From Actinomycetota bacterium (GTDB taxonomy: Bacteria; Actinomycetota; Thermoleophilia; Gaiellales; Gaiellaceae), in the NCBI GenBank assembly GCA_005884155.1, contig VAXD01000051.1:1-18515 (forward strand): 18,515 bases of DNA. Direction: 5' to 3'. Positions 1-6,804 of the stretch are shown here, in pieces (the first letter of the stretch is position 1; every line of letters starts with the position of its first letter). The notes under the pieces were generated by a model. That model was not told where the DNA came from. It was given only the letters and a program-made list of their open reading frames with translations, and ran no database searches. The translations under genes were made by a program, and so were the position numbers.

Positions 1-2
1 CG

Positions 3-1664
3 CGGGCGCTCGAGCTGGTCGCGCCGGTGCGCCGGCAGCGTCGGAAGGAGCAGGCGCCGCCGGCCGAGCGGCAGTCGCTCGAGGGCGAGGCGGAGCCGGC
101 GCGGCTGAGCGACGACCAGCGGGCCGCGCTCGCTCGGATCGCCGAGGGCGGGCGCTTCCTGCTCTACGGCCCGACCGGGAGCGGCAAGACGGAGGTCTAC
201 CTCCAGGCGGCGGCGGCCGCGCTGGCCCGAGGGCTCGGGACGATTGTGCTCGTCCCGGAGATCGGCCTGACACCGCAGACGGTCGGCCGCTTCCAGGCCC
301 GCTTCGGCGACTCGGTCGCACTGCTCCACTCCGGCCTGACCGACGCCGAGCGTCGTGACGAGCGGGAGCGGATCGCGCGCGGCGACGCGCGCGTGGTGGT
401 CGGCGCGCGGTCGGCAATCTTCGCGCCCATGCGGGACGTCGGCCTGATCTGCGTCGACGAGGAGCACGACTCTTCCTACAAGCAGGAGTCGGACCCGCGC
501 TACGACGCGCGCACGGTGGCTGCGAAGCGCGCCGCGCTCGAGGGAGCGACCGTCGTCTACGGCAGCGCGACGCCGCGGCCCGAGAGCTGGGCGGCGCTCG
601 AGCGACTCGAGCTGAGCGAGCGGATCGGCGGGCGGCTGCCTCCGGTGAAGATCGTCGACCTGCGCCGCGAGGCCGGCTACCCGCTCTCGGCGCCCTTGCT
701 GGCCGAGCTCGGGGGGATCGCGGAGCGCGGCGGGAAGGCGATCCTGCTCCTGAACCGCCGCGGTGTCGCTCCCGCGCTCCACTGCCGCGCGTGCGGGGCG
801 ACGTTCCGATGTCCGGACTGCGACGTCGCGCTCGTTCTCCACCGCGACGAGACCATGCGCTGCCACCATTGCGGGTACTCGCAGCCGCTGCCGCAGGACT
901 GCCCGGAGTGCCGGTCGGTCGAGCTCGCGCGGATCGGCGCCGGCACGCAGAGGCTCGAGCGCGAGTTGGCCACGCGTGTTCCGGAGCTCGCGCTGATCCG
1001 GCTCGACGCGGACACGGTCGAGAAGCCCGAGCAGCTCGCCGAGGCGCTGCGGCGCTTTCGCGACTCCGACCGTGCGGTCCTGCTCGGGACGCAGATGGTC
1101 GCGAAGGGCCACCACTTCTCGGGCGTCGAGCTCGCGGCGGTGATCGACGCGGACACGGGCCTGGGCCTGCCCGACCTGCGGGCGGAGGAGCGGACGTTCC
1201 AGCTCGTCACGCAGCTCGCAGGCCGCAGCGGCCGCGATGCGCCCGGCCGCGTGCTCGTCCAGACCTTCCAGCCGGACGCTCGGCCGATCGTGCTGGCTGC
1301 GCGCCACGACGTCACGCGGTTCCTCGCCGACGAGCTCGAGCGACGGCGTGAGCTCGGCTACCCGCCGTTCCGACACCTCGTGCGCGTGCTCGTCACCGCG
1401 CCGGACGAGGGCGACGCGCGCAGGCTTTTGAAGGAGCTACGCGCTGGGCTCGACCGGGCCGGTCTAGATGGGGCCGGCGGCGACCTGCTCGGCCCCGCGC
1501 CGCTCTTCCGCCTGCGCGGCAGGCACCGCGCGCAGCTCGTTGCCAAGACGGACGAGCCACGCCGCGTGGCGTCGCGCGCAGCGCAGCTCCTCGCCGCCGC
1601 CGCGCCCGCGATGCGCCGCGCCGGAGTGACCGCCGTGGTCGACGTCGACCCCCAGCAGCTCTGA
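3..1664 (+). CDS. priA: Primosomal protein N' (PriA) DNA helicase, 5'-truncated by window edge
   Basis: PriA is the superfamily 2 3'-5' helicase that recognises abandoned replication forks and reloads the replicative helicase. The reading frame is open from base 3, so the gene starts upstream of the window and the N-terminal 3'-DNA-end-binding and winged-helix parts are not seen. Visible are Walker A GPTGSGKTEVY, the DEEH motif followed by SSYKQ and PRYDAR, motif III GSATP, and the two-zinc cysteine cluster inserted in the helicase (four CxxC pairs between about bases 780 and 915). Helicase lobe 2 motifs GTQMVAKGHHF and QLAGRSGRD follow. Actinobacterial PriA proteins can lack helicase activity, but here the Walker A lysine and DEEH box look intact. 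The stop lies 14 nt before def. Priority of priA before def/fmt is the usual order in many bacteria. Confidence 0.95.
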   Translation, partial: RALELVAPVRRQRRKEQAPPAERQSLEGEAEPARLSDDQRAALARIAEGGRFLLYGPTGSGKTEVYLQAAAAALARGLGTIVLVPEIGLTPQTVGRFQARFGDSVALLHSGLTDAERRDERERIARGDARVVVGARSAIFAPMRDVGLICVDEEHDSSYKQESDPRYDARTVAAKRAALEGATVVYGSATPRPESWAALERLELSERIGGRLPPVKIVDLRREAGYPLSAPLLAELGGIAERGGKAILLLNRRGVAPALHCRACGATFRCPDCDVALVLHRDETMRCHHCGYSQPLPQDCPECRSVELARIGAGTQRLERELATRVPELALIRLDADTVEKPEQLAEALRRFRDSDRAVLLGTQMVAKGHHFSGVELAAVIDADTGLGLPDLRAEERTFQLVTQLAGRSGRDAPGRVLVQTFQPDARPIVLAARHDVTRFLADELERRRELGYPPFRHLVRVLVTAPDEGDARRLLKELRAGLDRAGLDGAGGDLLGPAPLFRLRGRHRAQLVAKTDEPRRVASRAAQLLAAAAPAMRRAGVTAVVDVDPQQL

Positions 1665-1666
1665 CC

Positions 1667-1672
1667 TAAGAT
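1667..1672 (+). promoter_or_regulatory. -10 box TAAGAT, leaderless promoter of def
   Basis: TAAGAT lies just after the priA stop and six bases before the GTG start of def, so transcription would begin at or next to the start codon. A weak -35 candidate, TCGACC at 1645-1650, stands 16 nt upstream. The same geometry recurs before six other genes in this window. Inferred from sequence only. Confidence 0.5.
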
Positions 1673-1678
1673 TCTGGC

Positions 1679-2245
1679 GTGAGCGAAGCGGGACCAGTCC
1701 GGGACGAGAAGCTCGACGCCGAGGCGGAGGCCAGGCGCCGCGTCGCGCTTGCGCAGGTCCGCCAGTACCCGGATCCCGCTCTGCGGATGCGGGCGAACGA
1801 GGTCGAGGCGTTCGACCAGGACCTGGCTCAGCTGGTCGAGCGGCTGAAGCACCTGTTGCACGACGCGAACGGCCTCGGGCTCGCCGCGACGCAGATCGGC
1901 GTCCTGCAGCGGGTCTTCGTCTTCCAGCCGGACCCCGAGGAGGAGCCGGTCGCGCTGGTGAACCCTGCCTTGGTGTCGACGTCGGAGGAGCGCGTGAGCG
2001 ACGACGAGGGCTGCCTCTCACTCCAGGGCGTTGTGATCCCGGTCGAGCGGCACGAGCGGCTGACCGTGGAGGCGAAGAGCCCGAGCGGGGAGGACGTGCG
2101 CCTCGAGCTCGAGGGGCTGGGGGCGCGAGTCGTCCAGCACGAGCTCGACCACCTCGACGGGATCCTGATCCTCGACCGGACGACTCCGGAAGCCCGGCGG
2201 GAGGCGCTCGCGACGCTGCGGCCGCAGCCCGTTCTCATCCGATAG
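1679..2245 (+). CDS. def: Peptide deformylase
   Basis: Removes the N-terminal formyl group from nascent proteins at the ribosome exit, using a metal bound by one Cys and two His. The 188-residue product has all three family motifs: GLGLAATQ (residues 65-72), EGCLS (110-114, metal ligand Cys112) and QHELDH (153-158, ligands His154 and His158, catalytic Glu155). The domain normally begins near RQYPDPALR, so this protein carries about 20 extra, charged N-terminal residues; the GTG at 1679 is preferred because it sits 6 nt after a good -10 box. The TAG stop is also the first three bases of a long inverted repeat that separates def from fmt. In related genomes def and fmt are often directly adjacent, and Def only makes sense where Fmt formylates the initiator tRNA. 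Confidence 0.95.
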   Translation: MSEAGPVRDEKLDAEAEARRRVALAQVRQYPDPALRMRANEVEAFDQDLAQLVERLKHLLHDANGLGLAATQIGVLQRVFVFQPDPEEEPVALVNPALVSTSEERVSDDEGCLSLQGVVIPVERHERLTVEAKSPSGEDVRLELEGLGARVVQHELDHLDGILILDRTTPEARREALATLRPQPVLIR

Positions 2246-2408
2246 TGCCCCGTCCAGTGATGCGGCCCAGTCTCTGGGTCGCGAGCATCAAGCCAGGGGC
2301 CGCACTCGTCCGCGGCCAAGGCTGGGCGCCTTGGCAAGGGCGAGGGGGGGTCCTGGCGCCGCGTGATCGCGGGCCAGAGGCAGGCACGTATTGCTGGATG
2401 GGGCACTA
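2243..2408 (+). repeat. Structured inverted-repeat element in def-fmt spacer (MITE-like or structured RNA)
   Basis: The left arm (2243-2264, beginning TAGTGCCCC) pairs with the right arm (2387-2408, ending GGGGCACTA) over 22 consecutive positions. Eighteen are Watson-Crick and four (2252/2399, 2258/2393, 2259/2392, 2262/2389) are G.U in the sense RNA. Inside are further hairpins: 2265-2279 (extendable to 2262-2282; loop TCT), 2298-2317 (GGCCGC/GCGGCC), 2315-2335 (GCCAAGGC/GCCTTGGC, competing with the previous one) and 2353-2377 (ten pairs, one bulge, loop TGAT). No coding potential is apparent. The outer arms are too long for chance, even at this GC content; the inner hairpins are individually less certain. 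Both ends are flanked by TA, which would fit a non-autonomous element of the IS630/Tc1-mariner type, but the sense-strand G.U pattern equally fits a selected RNA fold. Confidence 0.7.
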
Positions 2409-3199
2409 GTGCGGTTGGCCGTAGCCGCGACGGCGCCGTTCGGCGCCGACGTGCTCGAACGGCTGGCGGCGCGGCACGACGTCGCGTACCTGCTGACTCG
2501 GCCGGACCGGCCAAAGGGCCGCGGGCGGCGTCTTGGGCCGCCGCCCGCGAAGGAAACGGCCGAGCGGCTGGGCATCGAGGTGCGCCAACCCGAGCGCCTG
2601 GAGGACTTCGACCCCGAGGAGGCGACGGTCGTGCTCGCCGCGTACGGCGCGCTCATCCCCGAGCCGGTGCTCGACCGCGCGCTCTGGCTGAACGTCCACC
2701 CGTCGCTGCTTCCGCGCTGGCGGGGCGCCGCGCCGATCGAGCGGGCGCTGATGGCCGGTGACGCGGAGACCGGCACGACGATCATCAAGCTCGTGCCCGA
2801 GCTCGACGCGGGGCCGATCGCGGCGCAGAGTGCGTTCGCGGTCGGGGAGGAGGACGACTACGCGTCGATCGCGGCGCGGACGGCCGAGCTCGGCGTCGAG
2901 CTGCTCGACGGGGTGTTGCCTGAGCCGGCATTCATGCCGCAGCCGTCCGAGGGCGTGACCTACGCCGAGAGAAGATCGGGCCGGACGACCGCGTGCTCGA
3001 CTGGAGCCGCCCGCCGCAGGAGCTCCTCAACCGCATCCGTGCCCTCTCGCCGCACATCGGCGCGCGCGCCAAGCTGCACGGGCGGCCGGTCACGATCTGG
3101 CGCGCGCGCGTCGAGGAAGGGAAGCTCGTGCCGGTCGAGGTGCAGCCGGACGGGGGGCGGCGAATGACATACGACGAGTTTCTGCGGGGGCTGCGCTGA
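2409..3199 (+). pseudogene. fmt: Methionyl-tRNA formyltransferase, disrupted by a 2-nt frameshift
   Basis: Fmt transfers a formyl group from 10-formyl-tetrahydrofolate to initiator Met-tRNA. The GTG at 2409 gives the proper N-terminus (VRLAVAATAPFGADVLERL), directly after the right end of the inverted-repeat element. The catalytic region is intact: LNVHPSLLPRWRGAAPIERA holds the Asn and His of the family, and the following ELDAGPI holds the Asp. After EGVTYAE (codon ending 2969) the frame is lost. The C-terminal domain (KIGPDDRVLDWSRPPQELL onwards) continues in the frame two bases later, from 2972 to the TGA at 3197-3199. Removing one AG from the run GAGAGAAG at 2967-2974 restores a full-length protein of ordinary size. 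Read as is, translation runs out of frame to a stop at 3165-3167. It is either a real recent mutation or an assembly error. The natural stop overlaps the next start as TGATG. Confidence 0.88.
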
Positions 3200-3930
3200 T
3201 GGCCTGGTGGCATGCAGTCGTCGATTCTCGCCACGAGCTCCAGAACCCGACGAGCCCGGAGAAGATCCTGCTCCTCGGCGAGGCGCTGGGTCTCGACGAG
3301 TCCTCGCGCGTGCTCGACATCGGAGCGGGGCGGGGCGGACCGGCGGTGCTGCTGGCTCGGGAGTTCGGCTGCCGGATTCTGTGCGTCGAGCCTTGGCGGG
3401 AGTTCGCCGACGCTATTCGCGAGCGGGCACAGGCGGCTGGGGTCGGGCACCTGGTCGAGGTCGTCGAGTCGAAGGCGCAGGACTTCGAGATCGAGGCTGC
3501 CGGGTTCGACGCTGCGCTTTGCATCGGGGCGACCTTCGCGTTCGACGGACTGGTCCCGACCGTGGAGGCGCTGGCGCGGGCGGTGCCGCCAGCCGGAGCC
3601 ATTGCAGTCGGCGAGCCGTTCTGGCGTGAGTGGCCGCTACCTCGCGACTTCGAGCTCCGCGAAGACGAGGGCTTCCTCCCGCTCGCCGAGACGGTCGACC
3701 GGTTCGAGTCCGGCGGCGTCGAGCTCGTCGCCTTGATCACCTCCTCGCAGGACGACTGGGACCGGTTCGAGTCCCTGAAGTGGCTGACGCTCGACCTGTG
3801 GCTGGCGGCAAATCCGGGCCATCCGCAGGCCGAGGAGTTCCGGACGGAGGGGCGGTACCGCCGCGATCGTCACTTTCGCTGGAGACGCGACCTCATGGGC
3901 TGGGCGATCTTCGTCGGCCGCGTGCCGTGA
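3199..3930 (+). CDS. Class I SAM-dependent methyltransferase, substrate unknown
   Basis: A 243-residue Rossmann-fold methyltransferase. Motif I is VLDIGAGRGG (residues 38-47) and the acidic end of strand beta2 is probably the Glu in CVEPWREF; a motif-IV-like segment reads FDAALCIGATFAF. The C-terminal part is rich in Trp and aromatic residues (SQDDWDRFESLKWLTLDLW), which resembles small-molecule methyltransferases more than RNA ones. I do not recognise a specific family. The ATG overlaps the natural fmt stop by one base (TGATG), and the TGA is overlapped by the rsmB GTG, so it sits inside a translationally coupled operon. Mycobacterium tuberculosis also has methyltransferase genes between priA and fmt/rsmB (Rv1403c, Rv1405c), a positional parallel only. 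Confidence 0.85.
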   Translation: MAWWHAVVDSRHELQNPTSPEKILLLGEALGLDESSRVLDIGAGRGGPAVLLAREFGCRILCVEPWREFADAIRERAQAAGVGHLVEVVESKAQDFEIEAAGFDAALCIGATFAFDGLVPTVEALARAVPPAGAIAVGEPFWREWPLPRDFELREDEGFLPLAETVDRFESGGVELVALITSSQDDWDRFESLKWLTLDLWLAANPGHPQAEEFRTEGRYRRDRHFRWRRDLMGWAIFVGRVP

Positions 3931-5165
3931 TCTCTCCGGCGCGGCGGGCCGCGTTCGACACCGTCTTGCGGGTGTTCGAGGACGACGCCTACGCGGACCG
4001 GGCGTTTCCCGGCGTCGCGCGCGGGCTCGACGAACGCGACCGCGCTCTTGCACAGCGCCTCGCGTACGGGACGATTCAGCGCGTCCGGACGCTCGACCAC
4101 GGGATCGAGGCGCTCGGGCGGCGGCCCGTCGCGAAGCTCGACCCGCCGGTGCGGACGGCGCTGCGGCTCGGCGCCTACCAGCTCGGCTTCTCGGAGGTTG
4201 CAGTGCATGCGGCCGTGAACGAATCCGTCGAGCTCGTGCGGGCGGCCGGGCTGGAGCGGGCGGTCTCGTTCACGAACGCGGTCCTACGGAGGCTGACACT
4301 CGGGCTGCGAGAGCTGCTCGACTCGCTGCCGGAGGCGACGCCGCCCGAGGCCGCGCTCAGGCACTCGTATCCCGATTGGGTCGCTGAGCTCTGGTGGCGT
4401 GAGCTCGGTGCTGAAGAGGCGCTCGCGCTGATGCGGGCGCAAAACGAGCCGCTGGAGACCGTCGTTCGGCGGAACGAGCAGAAGCCCGGCGATGTCACCG
4501 GGACGCCGGATCCGGAGATCCCGGGCGCACTCCACGTCGAGCGCGTCGACGAGCATGCGCTTCGCGGAGGGCTGATCTGGCCGCAGAGCCGCGGCTCGCA
4601 GCTCGCGGGCCTGTGCGTGGGCGCGCGCAACGGGGAGCGCGTGCTCGACCTATGCGCCGCGCCGGGCGGCAAGGCGACCCAGCTCGCAGGCGAGGTCACC
4701 GCCGTCGAGAGGCACCCTGGCCGCGCGCGCGAGCTCGAGGAGAACTGTCGCCGGCTCGGCGCGACGAATGTGCGCGTGCTCAACGCCGACGCTCTCGCGC
4801 TCCCGCCCGAGCTGCGGGACTTCGACCGCGTGCTCGTCGATGCGCCGTGCTCCGGCCTCGGCGTGCTCGCGTCGCGTCCCGACCTGCGCTGGCGCGGGAA
4901 GCCGCTGCCGGAGCTGCAGCGCGACCTGCTCGCGGTCGCCGCCGAGCGCGTCCGCCCGCGCGGGACGATCCTCTACTCCGTCTGCACGATCAGCGTCGAG
5001 GAGAACGAAGCTGTCGTCGATGCCTCCGGGCTCGAGGTCGACCCGCTTCGCGAGGAGTGGAAGCAGTTCGCGCACCCGCGCCGGCCCGAGTTCCTGCTCA
5101 CGCTTCCGCACCGCCACCGCACCTCGGGCTTCTTCATCGCCCGTTTGCGACGATCCTCAACGTGA
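3927..5165 (+). CDS. rsmB: 16S rRNA m5C967 methyltransferase RsmB (Fmu/Sun)
   Basis: RsmB methylates C967 (E. coli numbering) of 16S rRNA using SAM. The 412-residue product begins with a NusB-like RNA-binding domain (SPARRAAFDTVLRVFEDDAY, then LDERDRALAQRLAYGTIQR) and ends with the catalytic domain. This carries VLDLCAAPGGKATQL (about residues 238-252), DAPCSGLGVLASRPDLRW (Cys near 307, which helps release the product) and YSVCTISVEENE (Cys near 353, the nucleophile position). Both cysteines typical of RNA m5C enzymes are therefore present. GTG at 3927 is chosen because it overlaps the previous TGA (GTGA) and begins exactly where family homology begins; the frame stays open upstream but that part is an antiphase read of the methyltransferase gene. 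The order fmt-rsmB-rpe matches mycobacteria. Confidence 0.94.
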   Translation: MISPARRAAFDTVLRVFEDDAYADRAFPGVARGLDERDRALAQRLAYGTIQRVRTLDHGIEALGRRPVAKLDPPVRTALRLGAYQLGFSEVAVHAAVNESVELVRAAGLERAVSFTNAVLRRLTLGLRELLDSLPEATPPEAALRHSYPDWVAELWWRELGAEEALALMRAQNEPLETVVRRNEQKPGDVTGTPDPEIPGALHVERVDEHALRGGLIWPQSRGSQLAGLCVGARNGERVLDLCAAPGGKATQLAGEVTAVERHPGRARELEENCRRLGATNVRVLNADALALPPELRDFDRVLVDAPCSGLGVLASRPDLRWRGKPLPELQRDLLAVAAERVRPRGTILYSVCTISVEENEAVVDASGLEVDPLREEWKQFAHPRRPEFLLTLPHRHRTSGFFIARLRRSST

Positions 5166-5845
5166 GTTGGCAGAACTGGATCCGCGGCGCCGAGGTCGAG
5201 CCGTCGCTCTACGGCGCGGACTTTTCGCGGCTCGGCGAGCAGGTCGAGTCGCTGCTCGAGGCGGGCTGCCGCATCTTCCACTTCGACGTCGGCGACGGGC
5301 ATTTCATCCCGCCGATCACGACCGGGCCGATCGTCCTCGAGTGGATCGCGCCGCTCGTCCACGAGGCGGGCGCGGTCCTCGATTGTCACCTGATGATCGA
5401 CTCGCCGGAGAAGCACTTCGAGTCGTTTCGCGGGGCGGGCGCCGACAGCGTGACCGTGCATTTCGAAGCGTGTCCCGACCTGAACCAGGTGGTGAGCCTC
5501 GCGCGCGAGCAGGGGCTGCAGGTCGGGCTCGCGTTCAACCCGGAGACCGAGGTCGACGCGGCAGCGACTTCGGCCGTCGCCGCGGGCGTGGACATCGTTC
5601 TCTGCATGAGCATCCACCCGGGGTACTCCGGCCAGCCGTTCATGCCGGAGTCGCTCGACCGGATCCGTCGCCTGCGCGGGCTGCTGCCCGATTCCGTCGC
5701 GATCCAGGTCGACGGCGGGGTTGGCCCGGGGAATATCGGCGATCTGTTCGACGCGGGCGCGCGGCTGTTCGTCGCGGCGACATCGGTGTTCGGGAGCGAC
5801 GACCCCGCAGGCGCGTACCGTTCGCTGGCCGACGCAGTCGGATGA
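5162..5845 (+). CDS. rpe: Ribulose-phosphate 3-epimerase, divergent
   Basis: A 227-residue TIM-barrel protein of the ribulose-phosphate 3-epimerase family, which interconverts ribulose 5-phosphate and xylulose 5-phosphate and thus links the pentose phosphate pool to the riboflavin genes that follow. Metal ligands line up: His40 and Asp42 in HFDVGDGHF, His76 in CHLM, and Asp184 in QVDGGV, with phosphate-binding Gly-rich loops after it. Two normally conserved positions differ. The Met of DVMDG is Gly44, and the usual MT/SV-E/N-PGFGGQ segment reads MSIHPGYSGQ with His152. This could still be Rpe or an epimerase tuned to another sugar phosphate. GTG 5162 overlaps the rsmB TGA by four bases and the stop overlaps ribD (ATGA). 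Confidence 0.88.
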   Translation: MSWQNWIRGAEVEPSLYGADFSRLGEQVESLLEAGCRIFHFDVGDGHFIPPITTGPIVLEWIAPLVHEAGAVLDCHLMIDSPEKHFESFRGAGADSVTVHFEACPDLNQVVSLAREQGLQVGLAFNPETEVDAAATSAVAAGVDIVLCMSIHPGYSGQPFMPESLDRIRRLRGLLPDSVAIQVDGGVGPGNIGDLFDAGARLFVAATSVFGSDDPAGAYRSLADAVG

Positions 5846-6786
5846 GCCTCGAGCGGGCGCTCGAGCTCGCTGAGCGCGGGCGTGACCGGGTCGAGCACAC
5901 GCATCCGGTCGTCGGCGCGGTCGTCGTCTCGGACGGCGAGGTCGTCGGCGAGGGCTGGTACGCAGGGAGCGGCTCGCCGCACGCTGAGGTCGCCGCGCTC
6001 GAGGCAGCCGGCGACCGCGCGCGGGGCGCCACGCTCTACGTGACGCTCGAGCCGTGCGCGCACCGCGGCAGCACGCCGCCGTGCGCGGACGCGGTCGTTG
6101 CGGCGGGCGTGACGAGGGTCGTCGCGGGCGCGGGCGACCCGAATCCCAAGGTCGACGGACGCGGCTTTGAGCGGCTGCGGGAAGGGGGCGTCGACGTCGA
6201 AGTCGCCGACTCGTGGGAGGCGCGCCGCCAGAACGAGGCGTGGCGGATCTGGATCTCGCGCGGGCGACCGTTCGTGACGTACAAGGTTGCGATCACGCTC
6301 GACGGGCGCGTGACCATCCCTGGGTCGCGCTGGGTTTCGGGCGAGGAGAGCCGGCGGCGTGTGCACGAGCTGCGGGCGGAAGCAGACGCCGTGGCGGTCG
6401 GGATGGGGACGGTGCGGGCGGACGATCCGGCGCTGACCGCGCGTGAGGTCGAGGTCGAGCGGCAGCCGCGCAGGCTCGCCTTGGGGAGCGGGCCGCTGCC
6501 CGAGGGCTCGGAGCTCGAGCTCCGCTCCGGGCCGCTCGAGGATGAGCTCAGAGCGCTGGCGCGGGACGGCGTGCGGTCGCTGCTGCTAGAAGGCGGGCCG
6601 ACGCTGGCCTCGTCGTTCCTGGCCGCGGATCTCGTCGACAAGCTGCTCGTGTTCGTGGCGCCGCGCCTGTCCGGCGCGGGCGCGGGACCCGTCGCGGCGC
6701 TGCCGGAGCCGCTGGAGCTGAGACACATGACCTACGAGCAGATCGGCGAGGACGTGCTCTTGACGGCGTACGTCCACGAGCCCTGA
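5842..6786 (+). CDS. ribD: Bifunctional riboflavin deaminase-reductase RibD
   Basis: RibD deaminates 2,5-diamino-6-ribosylamino-pyrimidinone 5'-phosphate and then reduces the ribosyl side chain, the second and third steps of riboflavin synthesis. The deaminase domain (residues 1 to about 130) has the zinc site HAE (47-49) and PCAHRGSTPPC (Cys72, Cys81). The reductase domain (about 140-314) has RPFVTYKVAITLDGR, GMGTVRADDPALTAR and LLLEGGPTLASSFL. At 314 residues it is shorter than the usual 350-380. Much of the loss lies in the middle of the reductase domain, around residues 205-240. The deaminase segment usually written PNPxVG reads THPVVG here. ATG overlaps the rpe stop as ATGA. It is followed after 18 nt by ribE. 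Confidence 0.93.
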   Translation: MSLERALELAERGRDRVEHTHPVVGAVVVSDGEVVGEGWYAGSGSPHAEVAALEAAGDRARGATLYVTLEPCAHRGSTPPCADAVVAAGVTRVVAGAGDPNPKVDGRGFERLREGGVDVEVADSWEARRQNEAWRIWISRGRPFVTYKVAITLDGRVTIPGSRWVSGEESRRRVHELRAEADAVAVGMGTVRADDPALTAREVEVERQPRRLALGSGPLPEGSELELRSGPLEDELRALARDGVRSLLLEGGPTLASSFLAADLVDKLLVFVAPRLSGAGAGPVAALPEPLELRHMTYEQIGEDVLLTAYVHEP

Positions 6787-6792
6787 CGGGGG

Positions 6793-6798
6793 TAGCCT
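6793..6798 (+). promoter_or_regulatory. -10 box TAGCCT, leaderless promoter of ribE
   Basis: TAGCCT ends six bases before the GTG of ribE, in the 18-nt gap after ribD. This is the only break in the rpe-ribH overlap chain, which fits an internal promoter. The -35 side is not recognisable. Confidence 0.42.
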
Positions 6799-6804
6799 GT
6801 CCGC

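Noticed and set aside
2288..2788. Coding frames on both strands running through the def-fmt spacer
   Set aside because: They continue into fmt as antiphase or antisense reads and show no homology or start signal; the spacer is better explained as a structured repeat.
6509..6524. 16-bp perfect palindrome CGGAGCTCGAGCTCCG inside ribD
   Set aside because: GAGCTC/CTCGAG strings arise constantly here from Glu-Leu codons (GAG CTC). It lies inside a coding region with no paired site or spacing that suggests an operator.
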